From an uncultured Bacteroides sp. (GTDB taxonomy: Bacteria; Bacteroidota; Bacteroidia; Bacteroidales; UBA11471): DNA of 6,515 bases. The notes beneath the pieces are model-generated. The model saw only the letters and a list, made by a program, of their open reading frames with translations, was not told the origin of the DNA and did not search any database. Each line of letters starts with the position of its first letter. Position 1 is the stretch's first letter. A program made the translations under genes and the position numbers. Shown here piece by piece: positions 1 to 6,030 of the stretch. The stretch lies in NCBI GenBank assembly GCA_905210875.1, contig CAJLYN010000126.1:1-6515 (forward strand). Direction: 5' to 3'.

Positions 1-1
1 T

Positions 2-238
2 TCGGCCAGACTGGAAAAACTGTTGCGTTCGGCCATTGCCAACTGGGAACAGAAAAACGAACGCAAAGCCGAAAGCGGCGAGCTCTACATCTCCGAGATC
101 TATGTCAACTCGGCAGCCATGCTCAAACGCCTTCGTCCCGCTCCCCAAGGACGCGGATATAGAATACGTAAACGTTCCAATCACGTTACGTTGTTTGTAG
201 ATACCATAAGTAGTAATAAACCCGAAAATCAAAATTAA
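2..238 (+). CDS. rplV: 50S ribosomal protein L22 (uL22), 3' part only
   Basis: The last 78 codons of L22 are present; the 5' end lies before the window and the reading frame is open from base 2. L22 binds 23S rRNA and sends a long beta-hairpin into the nascent peptide exit tunnel. The visible part includes the tunnel hairpin region ([20 protein letters not shown]) and the following conserved strand SNHVTLFV, both typical of the family. The short tail SSNKPENQN is a Bacteroidetes-like extension. The TAA at 236-238 lies 5 nt before the rpsC start, so the two genes are surely co-transcribed. A shorter reading from the TTG at 23 would be an artefact of the window edge, because the sequence before it (SARLEKLL) is also L22-like. 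Confidence 0.95.
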   Translation, partial: SARLEKLLRSAIANWEQKNERKAESGELYISEIYVNSAAMLKRLRPAPQGRGYRIRKRSNHVTLFVDTISSNKPENQN

Positions 239-243
239 GCCGG

Positions 244-972
244 ATGGGACAGAAAGTAAATCCAGTAAGTAACCGCTTGGGAATTATCCGTGGATGGGAT
301 TCCAATTGGTATGGAGGAAGAAAATACGGCGAAAGATTGCTCGAAGATAGCAAACTCCGTAAATACCTCAATGCCCGTCTTGCAAAAGCAAGCGTATCGC
401 GTATCGTGATAGAGCGTACCCTCAAACTCATTACCATTACCGTATGTACAGCCCGTCCGGGTCTCATCATCGGCAAAGGTGGACAAGAGGTTGACAAACT
501 CAAAGAAGAGTTGAAGAAAATCACCGATAAGGATGTGCAAATCAATATTTTCGAGGTAAAACGTCCCGAAGTCGACGCCACCATCGTTGCTACCAATATC
601 GCTCGCCAGATAGAAGGCAAGATGGCCTATCGTCGTGCCGTGAAGACGGCTATCGCTTCGACGATGCGTGCCGGTGCCGAAGGTATCAAAGTACAGGTGT
701 CGGGTCGTCTCAACGGCGCTGAAATGGCCCGTTCGGAGATGTACAAAGAAGGCCGTACGCCGTTGCACACTCTCCGTGCCGACATCGACTATGCTTTGGT
801 TGAAGCACTCACCAAAGTAGGTCTTATCGGTATCAAGGTTTGGATTTGCCGCGGTGAAATCTACGGTAAGAAAGACCTCGCTCCTCAATTTACATCGAGC
901 CCCAAAGAGGCCCGTGGTAATCGTGAAGCCGGCGGAAAGAAAGGCTTCAAAAAAGCAAAACCGAATCGTTAA
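244..972 (+). CDS. rpsC: 30S ribosomal protein S3 (uS3)
   Basis: Complete 242-residue S3. It sits on the 30S head at the mRNA entry tunnel and helps unwind incoming mRNA. The start [20 protein letters not shown] is diagnostic. A type II KH RNA-binding domain covers about residues 40-110, with the GxxG-type loop IGKGG at 76-80. The C-terminal domain follows (about 120-210), with the basic helix YRRAVK at 129-134 and the signature [20 protein letters not shown] at 151-170. The last 30 residues form a basic, glycine/lysine-rich tail ([13 protein letters not shown]), longer than in E. coli and usual in Bacteroidetes. The ATG at 244 is fixed by the conserved N-terminus. There is no SD sequence in the 5-nt gap after rplV, so initiation probably relies on coupling to rplV. 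Confidence 0.98.
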   Translation: MGQKVNPVSNRLGIIRGWDSNWYGGRKYGERLLEDSKLRKYLNARLAKASVSRIVIERTLKLITITVCTARPGLIIGKGGQEVDKLKEELKKITDKDVQINIFEVKRPEVDATIVATNIARQIEGKMAYRRAVKTAIASTMRAGAEGIKVQVSGRLNGAEMARSEMYKEGRTPLHTLRADIDYALVEALTKVGLIGIKVWICRGEIYGKKDLAPQFTSSPKEARGNREAGGKKGFKKAKPNR

Positions 973-991
973 CGAATTGAACTGACAGAAA

Positions 992-1423
992 ATGTTACAA
1001 CCGAAGAAAACGAAATTCAGAAGACAACAAAAAGGTCGTATGAAAGGTCTCGCAGGACGAGGCAATCAATTGGCCTTCGGTTCCTTTGGTATAAAGAGCT
1101 TGCAGTCGAAATGGATAACCGGTCGTCAGATTGAAGCTGCCCGTATCGCCGTTACCCGTTACATGCAACGTCAAGGCCAGATCTGGATCAGAATATTTCC
1201 GGATAAGCCCATCACCAAGAAACCTGCCGAAGTACGTATGGGTAAAGGTAAAGGTTCTCCCGAAGGATTTGTAGCACCTGTAACCCCGGGAAGAGTAATT
1301 CTCGAAGTAGAAGGTGTACCTTACGAAATCGCCAAAGAAGCTCTCCGCTTGGCTGCCCAGAAACTCCCCGTGACGACCAAATTTGTCGTGAGACACGACT
1401 ATGATGCTAATCAAAATGCGTGA
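992..1423 (+). CDS. rplP: 50S ribosomal protein L16 (uL16)
   Basis: Complete 143-residue L16, which binds 23S rRNA near the A site and P site, helps position the tRNA elbow, and is needed for late 50S assembly. The N-terminus [19 protein letters not shown] is the standard start. The core signature [21 protein letters not shown] spans about residues 77-97. Its arginine (R82) matches the position that is hydroxylated in E. coli L16; whether that happens here cannot be seen. The start lies 19 nt after rpsC in an A-rich context without an SD. The gene ends with TGA at 1421-1423 followed in frame by TAA at 1424-1426, a tandem stop, and rpmC starts 6 nt after the first stop. Confidence 0.98.
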   Translation: MLQPKKTKFRRQQKGRMKGLAGRGNQLAFGSFGIKSLQSKWITGRQIEAARIAVTRYMQRQGQIWIRIFPDKPITKKPAEVRMGKGKGSPEGFVAPVTPGRVILEVEGVPYEIAKEALRLAAQKLPVTTKFVVRHDYDANQNA

Positions 1424-1429
1424 TAAAGT

Positions 1430-1627
1430 ATGAAAACTGCAGAAATAAAAGAACTGAGCACCAAAGAATTGCTCGAGAGAATCGAGGCTGAGGCTGTCGC
1501 TTTGAACCGCATGGAAATCAACCACAGCATTACTCCCTTGGATAATCCTGCGCAAATAAAAGCTCTTCGCAGGACAATCGCGCGTATGAAAGGCGAGGTG
1601 CGCCAAAGAGAACTCAATAACAAATAA
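1430..1627 (+). CDS. rpmC: 50S ribosomal protein L29 (uL29)
   Basis: Complete 65-residue L29, a small helical-hairpin protein at the rim of the peptide exit tunnel, next to L23, where trigger factor and SRP dock. The first helix holds [18 protein letters not shown] (about 5-22). The second carries the family signature [14 protein letters not shown] (43-56) and ends in a polar tail. Length and the place between L16 and S17 are the norm for the family. There is no SD; the start follows the tandem stop of rplP by a few bases, which suggests reinitiation or coupling. Confidence 0.97.
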   Translation: MKTAEIKELSTKELLERIEAEAVALNRMEINHSITPLDNPAQIKALRRTIARMKGEVRQRELNNK

Positions 1628-1641
1628 TCGAACTCGTGCTC

Positions 1642-1899
1642 ATGGAAACAAAAAGCCTTAGAAAAGAAAGAGTAGGTGTGGTTACCAGCAACAAGATGGA
1701 CAAAACCATCACAGTTGCTGTGAAATGGAAAGAAAAACACCCTATTTACGGTAAATTCGTCAACAAGACGAAGAAATACCATGCTCATGACGAAAAAAAC
1801 GAGTGTAACATAGGCGATACCGTCCGCCTGAGAGAAACCCGTCCGCTGAGCAAACAGAAAAGATGGAGATTAATAGAAATCATCGAAAGAGTAAAATAA
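1642..1899 (+). CDS. rpsQ: 30S ribosomal protein S17 (uS17)
   Basis: Complete 85-residue S17, an OB-fold primary 16S rRNA-binding protein of the 30S body. The sequence runs [20 protein letters not shown], then the strand [17 protein letters not shown], then the C-terminal signature [20 protein letters not shown] (about 57-76). The ATG at 1642 is chosen over the in-frame GTG two codons upstream (1636), because METxxLRKER is the normal N-terminus in Bacteroidales and gives the usual 85 residues. It lies 14 nt after rpmC and its stop is only 1 nt before rplN, so coupled translation is likely. Confidence 0.97.
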   Translation: METKSLRKERVGVVTSNKMDKTITVAVKWKEKHPIYGKFVNKTKKYHAHDEKNECNIGDTVRLRETRPLSKQKRWRLIEIIERVK

Positions 1900-1900
1900 T

Positions 1901-2266
1901 ATGATACAGCAAGAAACCCGACTTACAGTCGCAGACAACAGCGGAGCCAAAGAAGCCCTTTGTATCCGTGTATTAGGCGGTACCGGTCGTCGTTATGCGT
2001 CGGTAGGCGACATTATTGTTGTTGCCGTGAAAAGCGTCATCCCTTCGAGCGACCTGAAAAAAGGTGCCGTATCCAAAGCCGTTGTCGTACGCACTACCAA
2101 AGAGATACGTCGTGCCGACGGTTCCTATATCCGTTTCGACGACAACGCCTGCGTATTGTTGAACGGTGCCGGTGAAATGAGAGGTAGCCGTATCTTCGGC
2201 CCCGTAGCTCGTGAGTTGCGTGCCACCAACATGAAAATTGTTTCATTGGCCCCCGAAGTACTTTAA
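1901..2266 (+). CDS. rplN: 50S ribosomal protein L14 (uL14)
   Basis: Complete 121-residue L14, a beta-barrel protein on the subunit interface that contacts 16S rRNA helix 14 (bridge B8) and neighbours L19. The N-terminus [20 protein letters not shown] and the C-terminus [22 protein letters not shown] (about 100-121) are both textbook L14. The family signature region lies at about 60-86 ([20 protein letters not shown] onward). It is the first gene of the spc half and starts 1 nt after the rpsQ stop, so there is no separate promoter between the S10 and spc halves here. Confidence 0.98.
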   Translation: MIQQETRLTVADNSGAKEALCIRVLGGTGRRYASVGDIIVVAVKSVIPSSDLKKGAVSKAVVVRTTKEIRRADGSYIRFDDNACVLLNGAGEMRGSRIFGPVARELRATNMKIVSLAPEVL

Positions 2267-2285
2267 ACAGTAAAAAAGAACATTA

Positions 2286-2606
2286 ATGAGTAAGTTACAC
2301 ATTAAAAAGGGTGATACCGTATATGTAAACGCCGGCGAAGACAAAGGCAAGACCGGCCGCGTGCTGCGTGTTCTCGTGAAAGAACAACGTGCCGTGGTAG
2401 AAGGTATCAACATGGTGTCGAAGCATACCAAACCCAATGCCAAACATCCCCAGGGCGGTATCATCACAATGGAGGCCCCTGTACATGTTTCGAATCTGAA
2501 CCTGCTTGACCCCAAGAGCAACCGTCCCACCCGCATCGGTCATCGTTTCGATGAAGCAGGAAAGAAAGTACGTTATTCTAAAAAATCAGGAGAGGAGATT
2601 AAGTAA
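2286..2606 (+). CDS. rplX: 50S ribosomal protein L24 (uL24)
   Basis: Complete 106-residue L24, an early assembly-initiator protein that binds the 5' domain of 23S rRNA. A KOW motif fills about residues 5-32 ([20 protein letters not shown]). It is followed by [20 protein letters not shown] (about 39-58) and the conserved [20 protein letters not shown] (about 65-84). The start lies 19 nt after rplN in an A-rich leader without an SD. The stop TAA overlaps the rplE ATG (TAATG). The codons for its last residues (GEE) also form the SD-like run before rplE. Confidence 0.97.
   Translation: MSKLHIKKGDTVYVNAGEDKGKTGRVLRVLVKEQRAVVEGINMVSKHTKPNAKHPQGGIITMEAPVHVSNLNLLDPKSNRPTRIGHRFDEAGKKVRYSKKSGEEIK
2588..2598 (+). 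promoter_or_regulatory. Shine-Dalgarno-like site for rplE
   Basis: The run AGGAGAGGAGA lies inside the 3' end of rplX. Its last G (2597) is 8 nt before the rplE ATG at 2606, the right distance for an SD. Because these bases also encode Gly-Glu-Glu of L24, chance cannot be excluded. Most other starts in this window have no such site. Confidence 0.5.
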
Positions 2607-3163
2607 TGACAACTACCGCAACCCTTAAAAACGATTATAAAGAAAGAATCGTTCCTGCATTGATGAAAGAGTTCAACTACACGACCGTTATGCAGGTGCC
2701 TGTATTGAAGAAAATCGTCATCAACCAAGGACTCGGACAAGCCGTAGCCGACAAGAAGATTATCGAGACGGCCATCAATGAACTGACTGCCATCACCGGA
2801 CAGAAAGCCATTGCAACCCTTTCCCGTAAAGATATTTCGAACTTCAAACTGCGTAAGAAGATGCCCATCGGTGTGATGGTAACCCTTCGTCGTGAAAGAA
2901 TGTATGAGTTCCTCGAACGTCTCATTCGCGTGGCTCTTCCCCGTATCCGCGACTTCAAAGGTATCGAAAGCAAGTTCGACGGAAGAGGCAATTATACCCT
3001 CGGTATTCAGGAACAAATCATTTTCCCCGAAATAAATATCGATACGATTACCAAACTTTTGGGAATGAATATTACCTTTGTAACCTCGGCACAAACCGAT
3101 GAAGAAGGATACGCACTCCTCCGGGAATTTGGTCTTCCTTTCAAAAACGCAAAAAAGAACTAA
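2606..3163 (+). CDS. rplE: 50S ribosomal protein L5 (uL5)
   Basis: Complete 185-residue L5, which binds 5S rRNA with L18 and forms the central protuberance that contacts the 30S head. Recognisable segments are [20 protein letters not shown] (31-50), [20 protein letters not shown] (64-83), the loop and helix [16 protein letters not shown] (91-106), [20 protein letters not shown] (124-143) and the C-terminal [20 protein letters not shown] (158-177). The ATG overlaps the rplX stop by 1 nt, a coupling arrangement, and an SD-like run sits 8 nt upstream. In E. coli the regulatory S8 binding site lies at the rplX-rplE junction; here there is no intergenic space for it. Confidence 0.98.
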   Translation: MTTTATLKNDYKERIVPALMKEFNYTTVMQVPVLKKIVINQGLGQAVADKKIIETAINELTAITGQKAIATLSRKDISNFKLRKKMPIGVMVTLRRERMYEFLERLIRVALPRIRDFKGIESKFDGRGNYTLGIQEQIIFPEINIDTITKLLGMNITFVTSAQTDEEGYALLREFGLPFKNAKKN

Positions 3164-3166
3164 GAT

Positions 3167-3436
3167 ATGGCAAAAGAATCGATGAAAGCTCGCGAAGTGA
3201 AACGCGCCAAACTCGTAGCCAAATACGCAGCCAAACGCGCTCAACTCAAAGCCGAAGGCAATTATGAGGCTTTGCAATCACTTCCCAAAAATGCTTCGCC
3301 CGTGCGTCTGCACAACCGTTGCAGCCTTACTGGTCGTCCCAAAGGATACATCCGTCAGTTTGGCATTTCCCGTATTCAATTCCGCGAAATGGCATCGGCA
3401 GGACTCATCCCCGGCGTAAAGAAAGCCAGTTGGTAA
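3167..3436 (+). CDS. rpsN: 30S ribosomal protein S14 (uS14), zinc-free long form
   Basis: Complete 89-residue S14 of the 30S head. [20 protein letters not shown] starts the basic helical N-terminus, and the core is [20 protein letters not shown] (44-63) followed by the invariant C-terminus GVKKASW. It is the long C- form: the only cysteine is C52 and there are no CxxC pairs, so it should not bind zinc, unlike the 61-residue C+ form. The start lies 3 nt after the rplE stop. The 3' side is followed by the widest gap of the window (67 nt), which carries the inverted repeat described separately. Confidence 0.98.
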   Translation: MAKESMKAREVKRAKLVAKYAAKRAQLKAEGNYEALQSLPKNASPVRLHNRCSLTGRPKGYIRQFGISRIQFREMASAGLIPGVKKASW

Positions 3437-3456
3437 ACGAAGAAAGATAACAGAGT

Positions 3457-3493
3457 GTTAAATATTGTCCGGGAAGACCGGATCAATTTAAAC
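3457..3493 (+). repeat. Inverted repeat / RNA hairpin between rpsN and rpsH
   Basis: The arms 3457-3472 and 3478-3493 are complementary around a 5-nt loop (GAAGA, 3473-3477). From the loop outward I count 5 pairs (TCCGG/CCGGA), a bulged T at 3483, 4 pairs (ATTG/CAAT), a bulged T at 3463, 2 A-T pairs, one A/A mismatch, and 3 more pairs ending in G3457-C3493. That is 14 pairs in all. The following bases are A-rich (3494-3503), not T-rich, so it is not an intrinsic terminator on the + strand. It ends 10 nt before the rpsH ATG and would sit in its ribosome-binding region. Regulation of rpsH translation, or an mRNA processing or pause site, is my inference. Confidence 0.6.
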
Positions 3494-3503
3494 AAAAAAC
3501 AAA

Positions 3504-3899
3504 ATGACAGATCCCATTGCAGATTATCTCACAAGATTGAGAAATGCCATCAAAGCCCAACACAGAGTGGTAGAGGTGCCTGCCTCAAACTTGAAAAAAG
3601 AGATCACAAAAATCCTTTTTGACAAAGGCTACATCTTGAACTACAAGTTTGTAGAAGACGGTCCTCAAGGAACGATTAAAATCGCCTTGAAGTATGACCC
3701 CGTGAACAAAGTGAACGCTATTAAAAAGCTGATCAGAGTCTCCACCCCCGGTTTGCGCCAATATACCGGCTACAAAGATATGCCGCGTGTGCTTAACGGA
3801 CTGGGCATTGCCATTCTCTCCACCTCGAAAGGTGTGATGACCGATAAGGAAGCCCGTGAGCAAATGATTGGTGGCGAAGTATTATGTTATATCTACTAA
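3504..3899 (+). CDS. rpsH: 30S ribosomal protein S8 (uS8)
   Basis: Complete 131-residue S8, a primary binder of 16S rRNA helices 21 and 25 that organises the central domain. In E. coli it is the feedback repressor of the spc operon. The N-terminus MTDPIADYLTRLRNAIKAQH and the C-terminal signature STSKGVMTDKEAREQMIGGE (106-125) ending in VLCYIY are unmistakable; the STS(K) loop at 106-109 is the RNA-contacting site in the family. The start has an A-rich leader (ACAAAAAACAAA) and no SD, and it follows the hairpin at 3457-3493. If S8 represses its own message here, that hairpin is the natural place to look, though I see no clear copy of its 16S target. Confidence 0.98.
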   Translation: MTDPIADYLTRLRNAIKAQHRVVEVPASNLKKEITKILFDKGYILNYKFVEDGPQGTIKIALKYDPVNKVNAIKKLIRVSTPGLRQYTGYKDMPRVLNGLGIAILSTSKGVMTDKEAREQMIGGEVLCYIY

Positions 3900-3901
3900 C
3901 C

Positions 3902-3910
3902 AAGGAGGAG
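3902..3910 (+). promoter_or_regulatory. Strong Shine-Dalgarno site for rplF
   Basis: AAGGAGGAG matches the anti-SD end of 16S rRNA very well, and its last base is 8 nt before the ATG at 3919. It decides the rplF start in favour of 3919 over the in-frame ATG at 3868, which lies inside rpsH. Such a strong SD is unusual in Bacteroidetes. Confidence 0.8.
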
Positions 3911-3918
3911 GCTGTATT

Positions 3919-4473
3919 ATGTCAAGAATAGGAAATTTGCACATAGATATACCCGCCGGAGTTACTGTTACCGTGGCCGGAAACAATGTAACGGTCAAAG
4001 GTCCCAAAGGCGAACTTTCGCAAGAACTCACCGGCGGCATTACCTTGGAACAAGCTGATGGAAAACTCACGGTAGTACGTCCCAGCGACGACAAAGAACA
4101 TCGTTCGCTGCATGGTCTCTATCGCGCGTTGATTCACAACATGGTTGTAGGCGTATCTACCGGATACAAGAAAGAAATGGAACTGGTAGGTGTCGGTTAC
4201 CGTGCCGAGAGCAACGGTCAGGTTCTGAACCTTACGCTCGGCTATTCGCACGCAATCTATTTGCGTCTTCCCAAAGAAGTAAAAGTAGAGACCAAATCGG
4301 AGCGTAACAAGAACCCTCTGATTATTCTTGAATCGTGCGACAAGCAACTTCTCGGCCAGATTTGCGCCAAAATCCGTACATTCCGTAAACCCGAACCTTA
4401 CAAAGGAAAAGGTATTCGCTTTGTGGGTGAAGTGGTACGTCGTAAGTCGGGTAAATCGGCCGGTGCTAAGTAA
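3919..4473 (+). CDS. rplF: 50S ribosomal protein L6 (uL6)
   Basis: Complete 184-residue L6, made of two similar alpha/beta domains, at the base of the L7/L12 stalk near the sarcin-ricin loop. The start MSRIGNLHIDIPAGVTVTVA is family-typical. Domain 1 covers about 1-80. Domain 2 follows with GYKKEMELVGVGYRAE (82-97) and the signature FRKPEPYKGKGIRFVGE (155-171). The tail VVRRKSGKSAGAK is basic. The frame is open upstream to an ATG at 3868, but that would add 17 residues unlike any L6 and overlap rpsH. The ATG at 3919 has a strong SD and gives the usual length, so I chose it. Confidence 0.97.
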   Translation: MSRIGNLHIDIPAGVTVTVAGNNVTVKGPKGELSQELTGGITLEQADGKLTVVRPSDDKEHRSLHGLYRALIHNMVVGVSTGYKKEMELVGVGYRAESNGQVLNLTLGYSHAIYLRLPKEVKVETKSERNKNPLIILESCDKQLLGQICAKIRTFRKPEPYKGKGIRFVGEVVRRKSGKSAGAK

Positions 4474-4494
4474 AACCGTTAAAACGCCATTATC

Positions 4495-4829
4495 ATGATA
4501 ACGAAAATAGAAAGAAGACTTAAAATCAAAACCCGCATACGCGGTAAAATTTCGGGAACAGCCCAACGTCCCCGTATGACCGTGTTCAGAAGCAATAAGC
4601 AGATATATGTGCAGTTGATCGACGACGAGGCCGGAAAGACTTTGGCCTCTGCTTCCTCGACCGGCATGGAAAAAGCTCCCAAAAAGGAGATTGCCGCCAA
4701 GGTAGGACAACTCAGAAAGCACAAGAAGCTGGAATTTCAACCGTCGTATTCGACCGTAACGGATACCTCTATCATGGCCGTATCAAAGAACTTGCCGATG
4801 CTGCCCGTAACGGAGGTCTTAAATTTTAA
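4495..4829 (+). pseudogene. rplR: 50S ribosomal protein L18 (uL18), frameshifted near codon 73
   Basis: L18 carries 5S rRNA into the central protuberance together with L5. The frame from the ATG at 4495 encodes normal L18 through residue 73 ([20 protein letters not shown] at 4-23, [20 protein letters not shown] at 25-44, IAAKVGQL at 66-73). After that it becomes unrelated sequence and runs on to a stop at 4846-4848, giving 117 residues and overlapping rpsE by 14 nt. The missing L18 C-terminus is intact in the -1 frame from about 4713: [20 protein letters not shown], then [17 protein letters not shown] and TAA at 4827-4829. That stop leaves a normal 5-nt gap to rpsE. By remembered Bacteroidales homologues about three residues are missing at the join (the MIAK segment), so a 7-nt deletion explains it best. 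It may be a sequencing or assembly error, because L18 is normally essential. If real, the 5S-binding C-terminal part is lost. Confidence 0.9.
4711..4715 (+). other. Frameshift junction in rplR
   Basis: Codon CTC (4711-4713) is the last one that matches L18 in the starting frame, and CAG (4713-4715) begins the matching -1 frame. Family alignment expects about 12 nt where these 5 stand. There is no homopolymer here that would explain a simple 1-base miscount, and no canonical slippery heptamer. Confidence 0.75.
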
Positions 4830-4834
4830 ACAAC

Positions 4835-5350
4835 ATGGCAAAGGATAATAGAGTAAAGTCGACAAACGACTTGGAATTGAAAGATCGCTTAGTGGCAATC
4901 AATCGTGTAACCAAAGTTACCAAAGGTGGACGTACGTTCAGCTTTGCAGCCATCGTCGTTGTAGGAAACGAAGACGGCGTAGTGGGCTGGGGCCTGGGTA
5001 AAGCCAGCGAGGAAACCGCTGCCATCTCCAAAGGGGTTGAAGCCGCCAAGAAGAACCTTATCAAAGTTCCCGTGCGTAAAGGTACGATTCCCCATGATCA
5101 AGTTGCCAAGTTCGGCGGTGCACAAGTATACATCAAACCGGCTTCTCACGGTACCGGAGTGAAGGCTGGTGGTGCTATGCGTGCCGTACTTGAAAGTGTG
5201 GGTATTACCGACGTGCTGGCTAAATCGAAAGGCTCGTCAAACCCTCACAACCTTGTGAAAGCTACCATGGCTGCTCTCGGCGAATTGCGTGATGCATATA
5301 CCGTGGCTCAAAACCGTGGCGTGTCGCTCGAAAAAGTATTTAAAGGATAA
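4835..5350 (+). CDS. rpsE: 30S ribosomal protein S5 (uS5)
   Basis: Complete 171-residue S5, which lies at the 30S mRNA entry site with S3 and S4 and affects decoding accuracy. The N-terminal double-stranded-RNA-binding-like domain (about 14-78) starts at [20 protein letters not shown] and carries the S5 signature [20 protein letters not shown] (32-51). The loop around VTKGGRTF is where spectinomycin resistance changes fall in other species; it looks wild type here. The C-terminal domain holds [20 protein letters not shown] (111-130) and [14 protein letters not shown] (131-144). The start is 5 nt after the restored rplR stop (4829). A CGGAGG at 4811-4816 is 18 nt upstream, too far for a usual SD. 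Confidence 0.98.
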   Translation: MAKDNRVKSTNDLELKDRLVAINRVTKVTKGGRTFSFAAIVVVGNEDGVVGWGLGKASEETAAISKGVEAAKKNLIKVPVRKGTIPHDQVAKFGGAQVYIKPASHGTGVKAGGAMRAVLESVGITDVLAKSKGSSNPHNLVKATMAALGELRDAYTVAQNRGVSLEKVFKG

Positions 5351-5354
5351 AGAA

Positions 5355-5360
5355 CGGAGG
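5355..5360 (+). promoter_or_regulatory. Shine-Dalgarno site for rpmD
   Basis: CGGAGG lies in the 18-nt gap after rpsE, with 8 nt between its last G and the rpmD ATG at 5369. It supports that start. It is the third SD-like site with this exact spacing in the window. Confidence 0.7.
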
Positions 5361-5368
5361 ACAACGAT

Positions 5369-5545
5369 ATGGAAACCATTAAAATCAAACAGGTAAAAAG
5401 CAGAATCAAATGTCCCGCAGTTCAAAAAAGAACGCTCGATGCTCTGGGCTTGAAAAGAATAGGTCAGGTTGTAGAACATCAGGCTACTCCTCAGGTACTC
5501 GGGATGGTTGCCAAAGTAAGACACTTGGTAACGGTTGTAGATTAA
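5369..5545 (+). CDS. rpmD: 50S ribosomal protein L30 (uL30), short bacterial form
   Basis: Complete 58-residue L30, a small alpha/beta protein on the solvent side of the 50S that binds 23S rRNA. My translation reads METIKIKQVKSRIKCPAVQK, then RTLDALGLKRIGQVVEHQAT, then PQVLGMVAKVRHLVTVVD and TAA. The KQVKSRI start, the helix RTLDALGLK with RIGQVVEH, and the final VRHLVTV strand are the standard L30 landmarks. The length is normal for bacteria; being this short it is easily missed by a length cutoff. It sits between rpsE and rplO as in most bacteria and has its own SD 8 nt upstream. Confidence 0.97.
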   Translation: METIKIKQVKSRIKCPAVQKRTLDALGLKRIGQVVEHQATPQVLGMVAKVRHLVTVVD

Positions 5546-5575
5546 TTTCATAACGCATAAAAAAATTACAAAGAT

Positions 5576-6022
5576 ATGGACTTGAGTAATTTAAAACCCG
5601 CAGCAGGCTCGACCAAGACGAAAAAGAGAATTGGTCGCGGTCCCGGTTCGGGACTGGGCGGAACCTCTACCAGAGGTCACAAGGGCGCCAAATCGAGATC
5701 GGGTTATAAGAAGAAAATCGGTTTTGAAGGTGGTCAGATGCCTTTGCAACGTCGTTTGCCCAAATTCGGATTTAAAAATATCAATCGGGTAGAGTACAAA
5801 GCCATCAACCTTGAAGCTCTTCAAGCTTTGGCCGAAAGCAAAAAACTTGAAAAGATTGACATCGCTGCATTGGTTGATGCCGGATTCATCTCCAACAACC
5901 AATTGGTAAAAATTCTGGGAAAAGGAAACCTTACGGTAAAACTCGACGTAGAAGCACATGCTTTCTCGAAGAGCGCTGAAGCTGCCATCACGGCACTGGG
6001 TGGTACCGTAGTAAAACTTTAA
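5576..6022 (+). CDS. rplO: 50S ribosomal protein L15 (uL15)
   Basis: Complete 148-residue L15, a late-assembly 50S protein whose long glycine-rich N-terminal extension threads into 23S rRNA. That extension is seen as [20 protein letters not shown] (18-37) and [20 protein letters not shown] (38-57), followed by [10 protein letters not shown]. The globular C-terminal domain ends with [20 protein letters not shown] (125-144) and VVKL. The ATG at 5576 follows a 30-nt gap with an A-rich leader (CATAAAAAAATTACAAAGAT) and no SD. It is directly upstream of secY, the usual order. Confidence 0.98.
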   Translation: MDLSNLKPAAGSTKTKKRIGRGPGSGLGGTSTRGHKGAKSRSGYKKKIGFEGGQMPLQRRLPKFGFKNINRVEYKAINLEALQALAESKKLEKIDIAALVDAGFISNNQLVKILGKGNLTVKLDVEAHAFSKSAEAAITALGGTVVKL

Positions 6023-6030
6023 CATAGCCT

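Noticed and set aside
235..1065. A 276-codon open frame on the minus strand across rpsC
   Set aside because: It is the antisense shadow of rpsC and the start of rplP; its protein resembles no family and its extent follows the codon bias of the real gene.
1636..1641. GTG at 1636 as the rpsQ start
   Set aside because: The ATG at 1642 gives the normal METxxLRKER N-terminus and usual length of S17.
2573..3277. A 234-codon open frame on the minus strand across rplE and rpsN
   Set aside because: Same reason: the + strand here encodes complete L5 and S14, and the antisense product has no family features.
3457..3503. Intrinsic terminator after rpsN
   Set aside because: The hairpin is strong enough, but it is followed by A-rich sequence, and the operon clearly continues with rpsH 10 nt later.
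3437..3503. Internal promoter of the Bacteroides type (TTTG at -33, TAnnTTTG at -7) before rpsH
   Set aside because: TAAATATTG at 3459-3467 only loosely resembles the -7 box and I find no matching -33 element.
3868..3918. Upstream in-frame ATG for rplF at 3868
   Set aside because: It lies inside rpsH, adds 17 residues foreign to L6, and lacks the strong SD that precedes 3919.
4675..4690. Programmed -1 frameshift site at CCC AAA AAG in rplR
   Set aside because: The heptamer is not canonical (P-site AAA would slip onto CAA), and the residues after it (IAAKVGQL) are still L18 in the original frame, so the shift must occur about 25 nt later.
3922..4740. A 272-codon open frame on the minus strand across rplF and rplR
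   Set aside because: Antisense shadow of two clear ribosomal protein genes; no independent start signal or recognisable domain.
5546..5575. Weak inverted repeat TAATTT/AAATTA between rpmD and rplO
   Set aside because: Only six A/T pairs across a long loop in AT-rich sequence; expected by chance.
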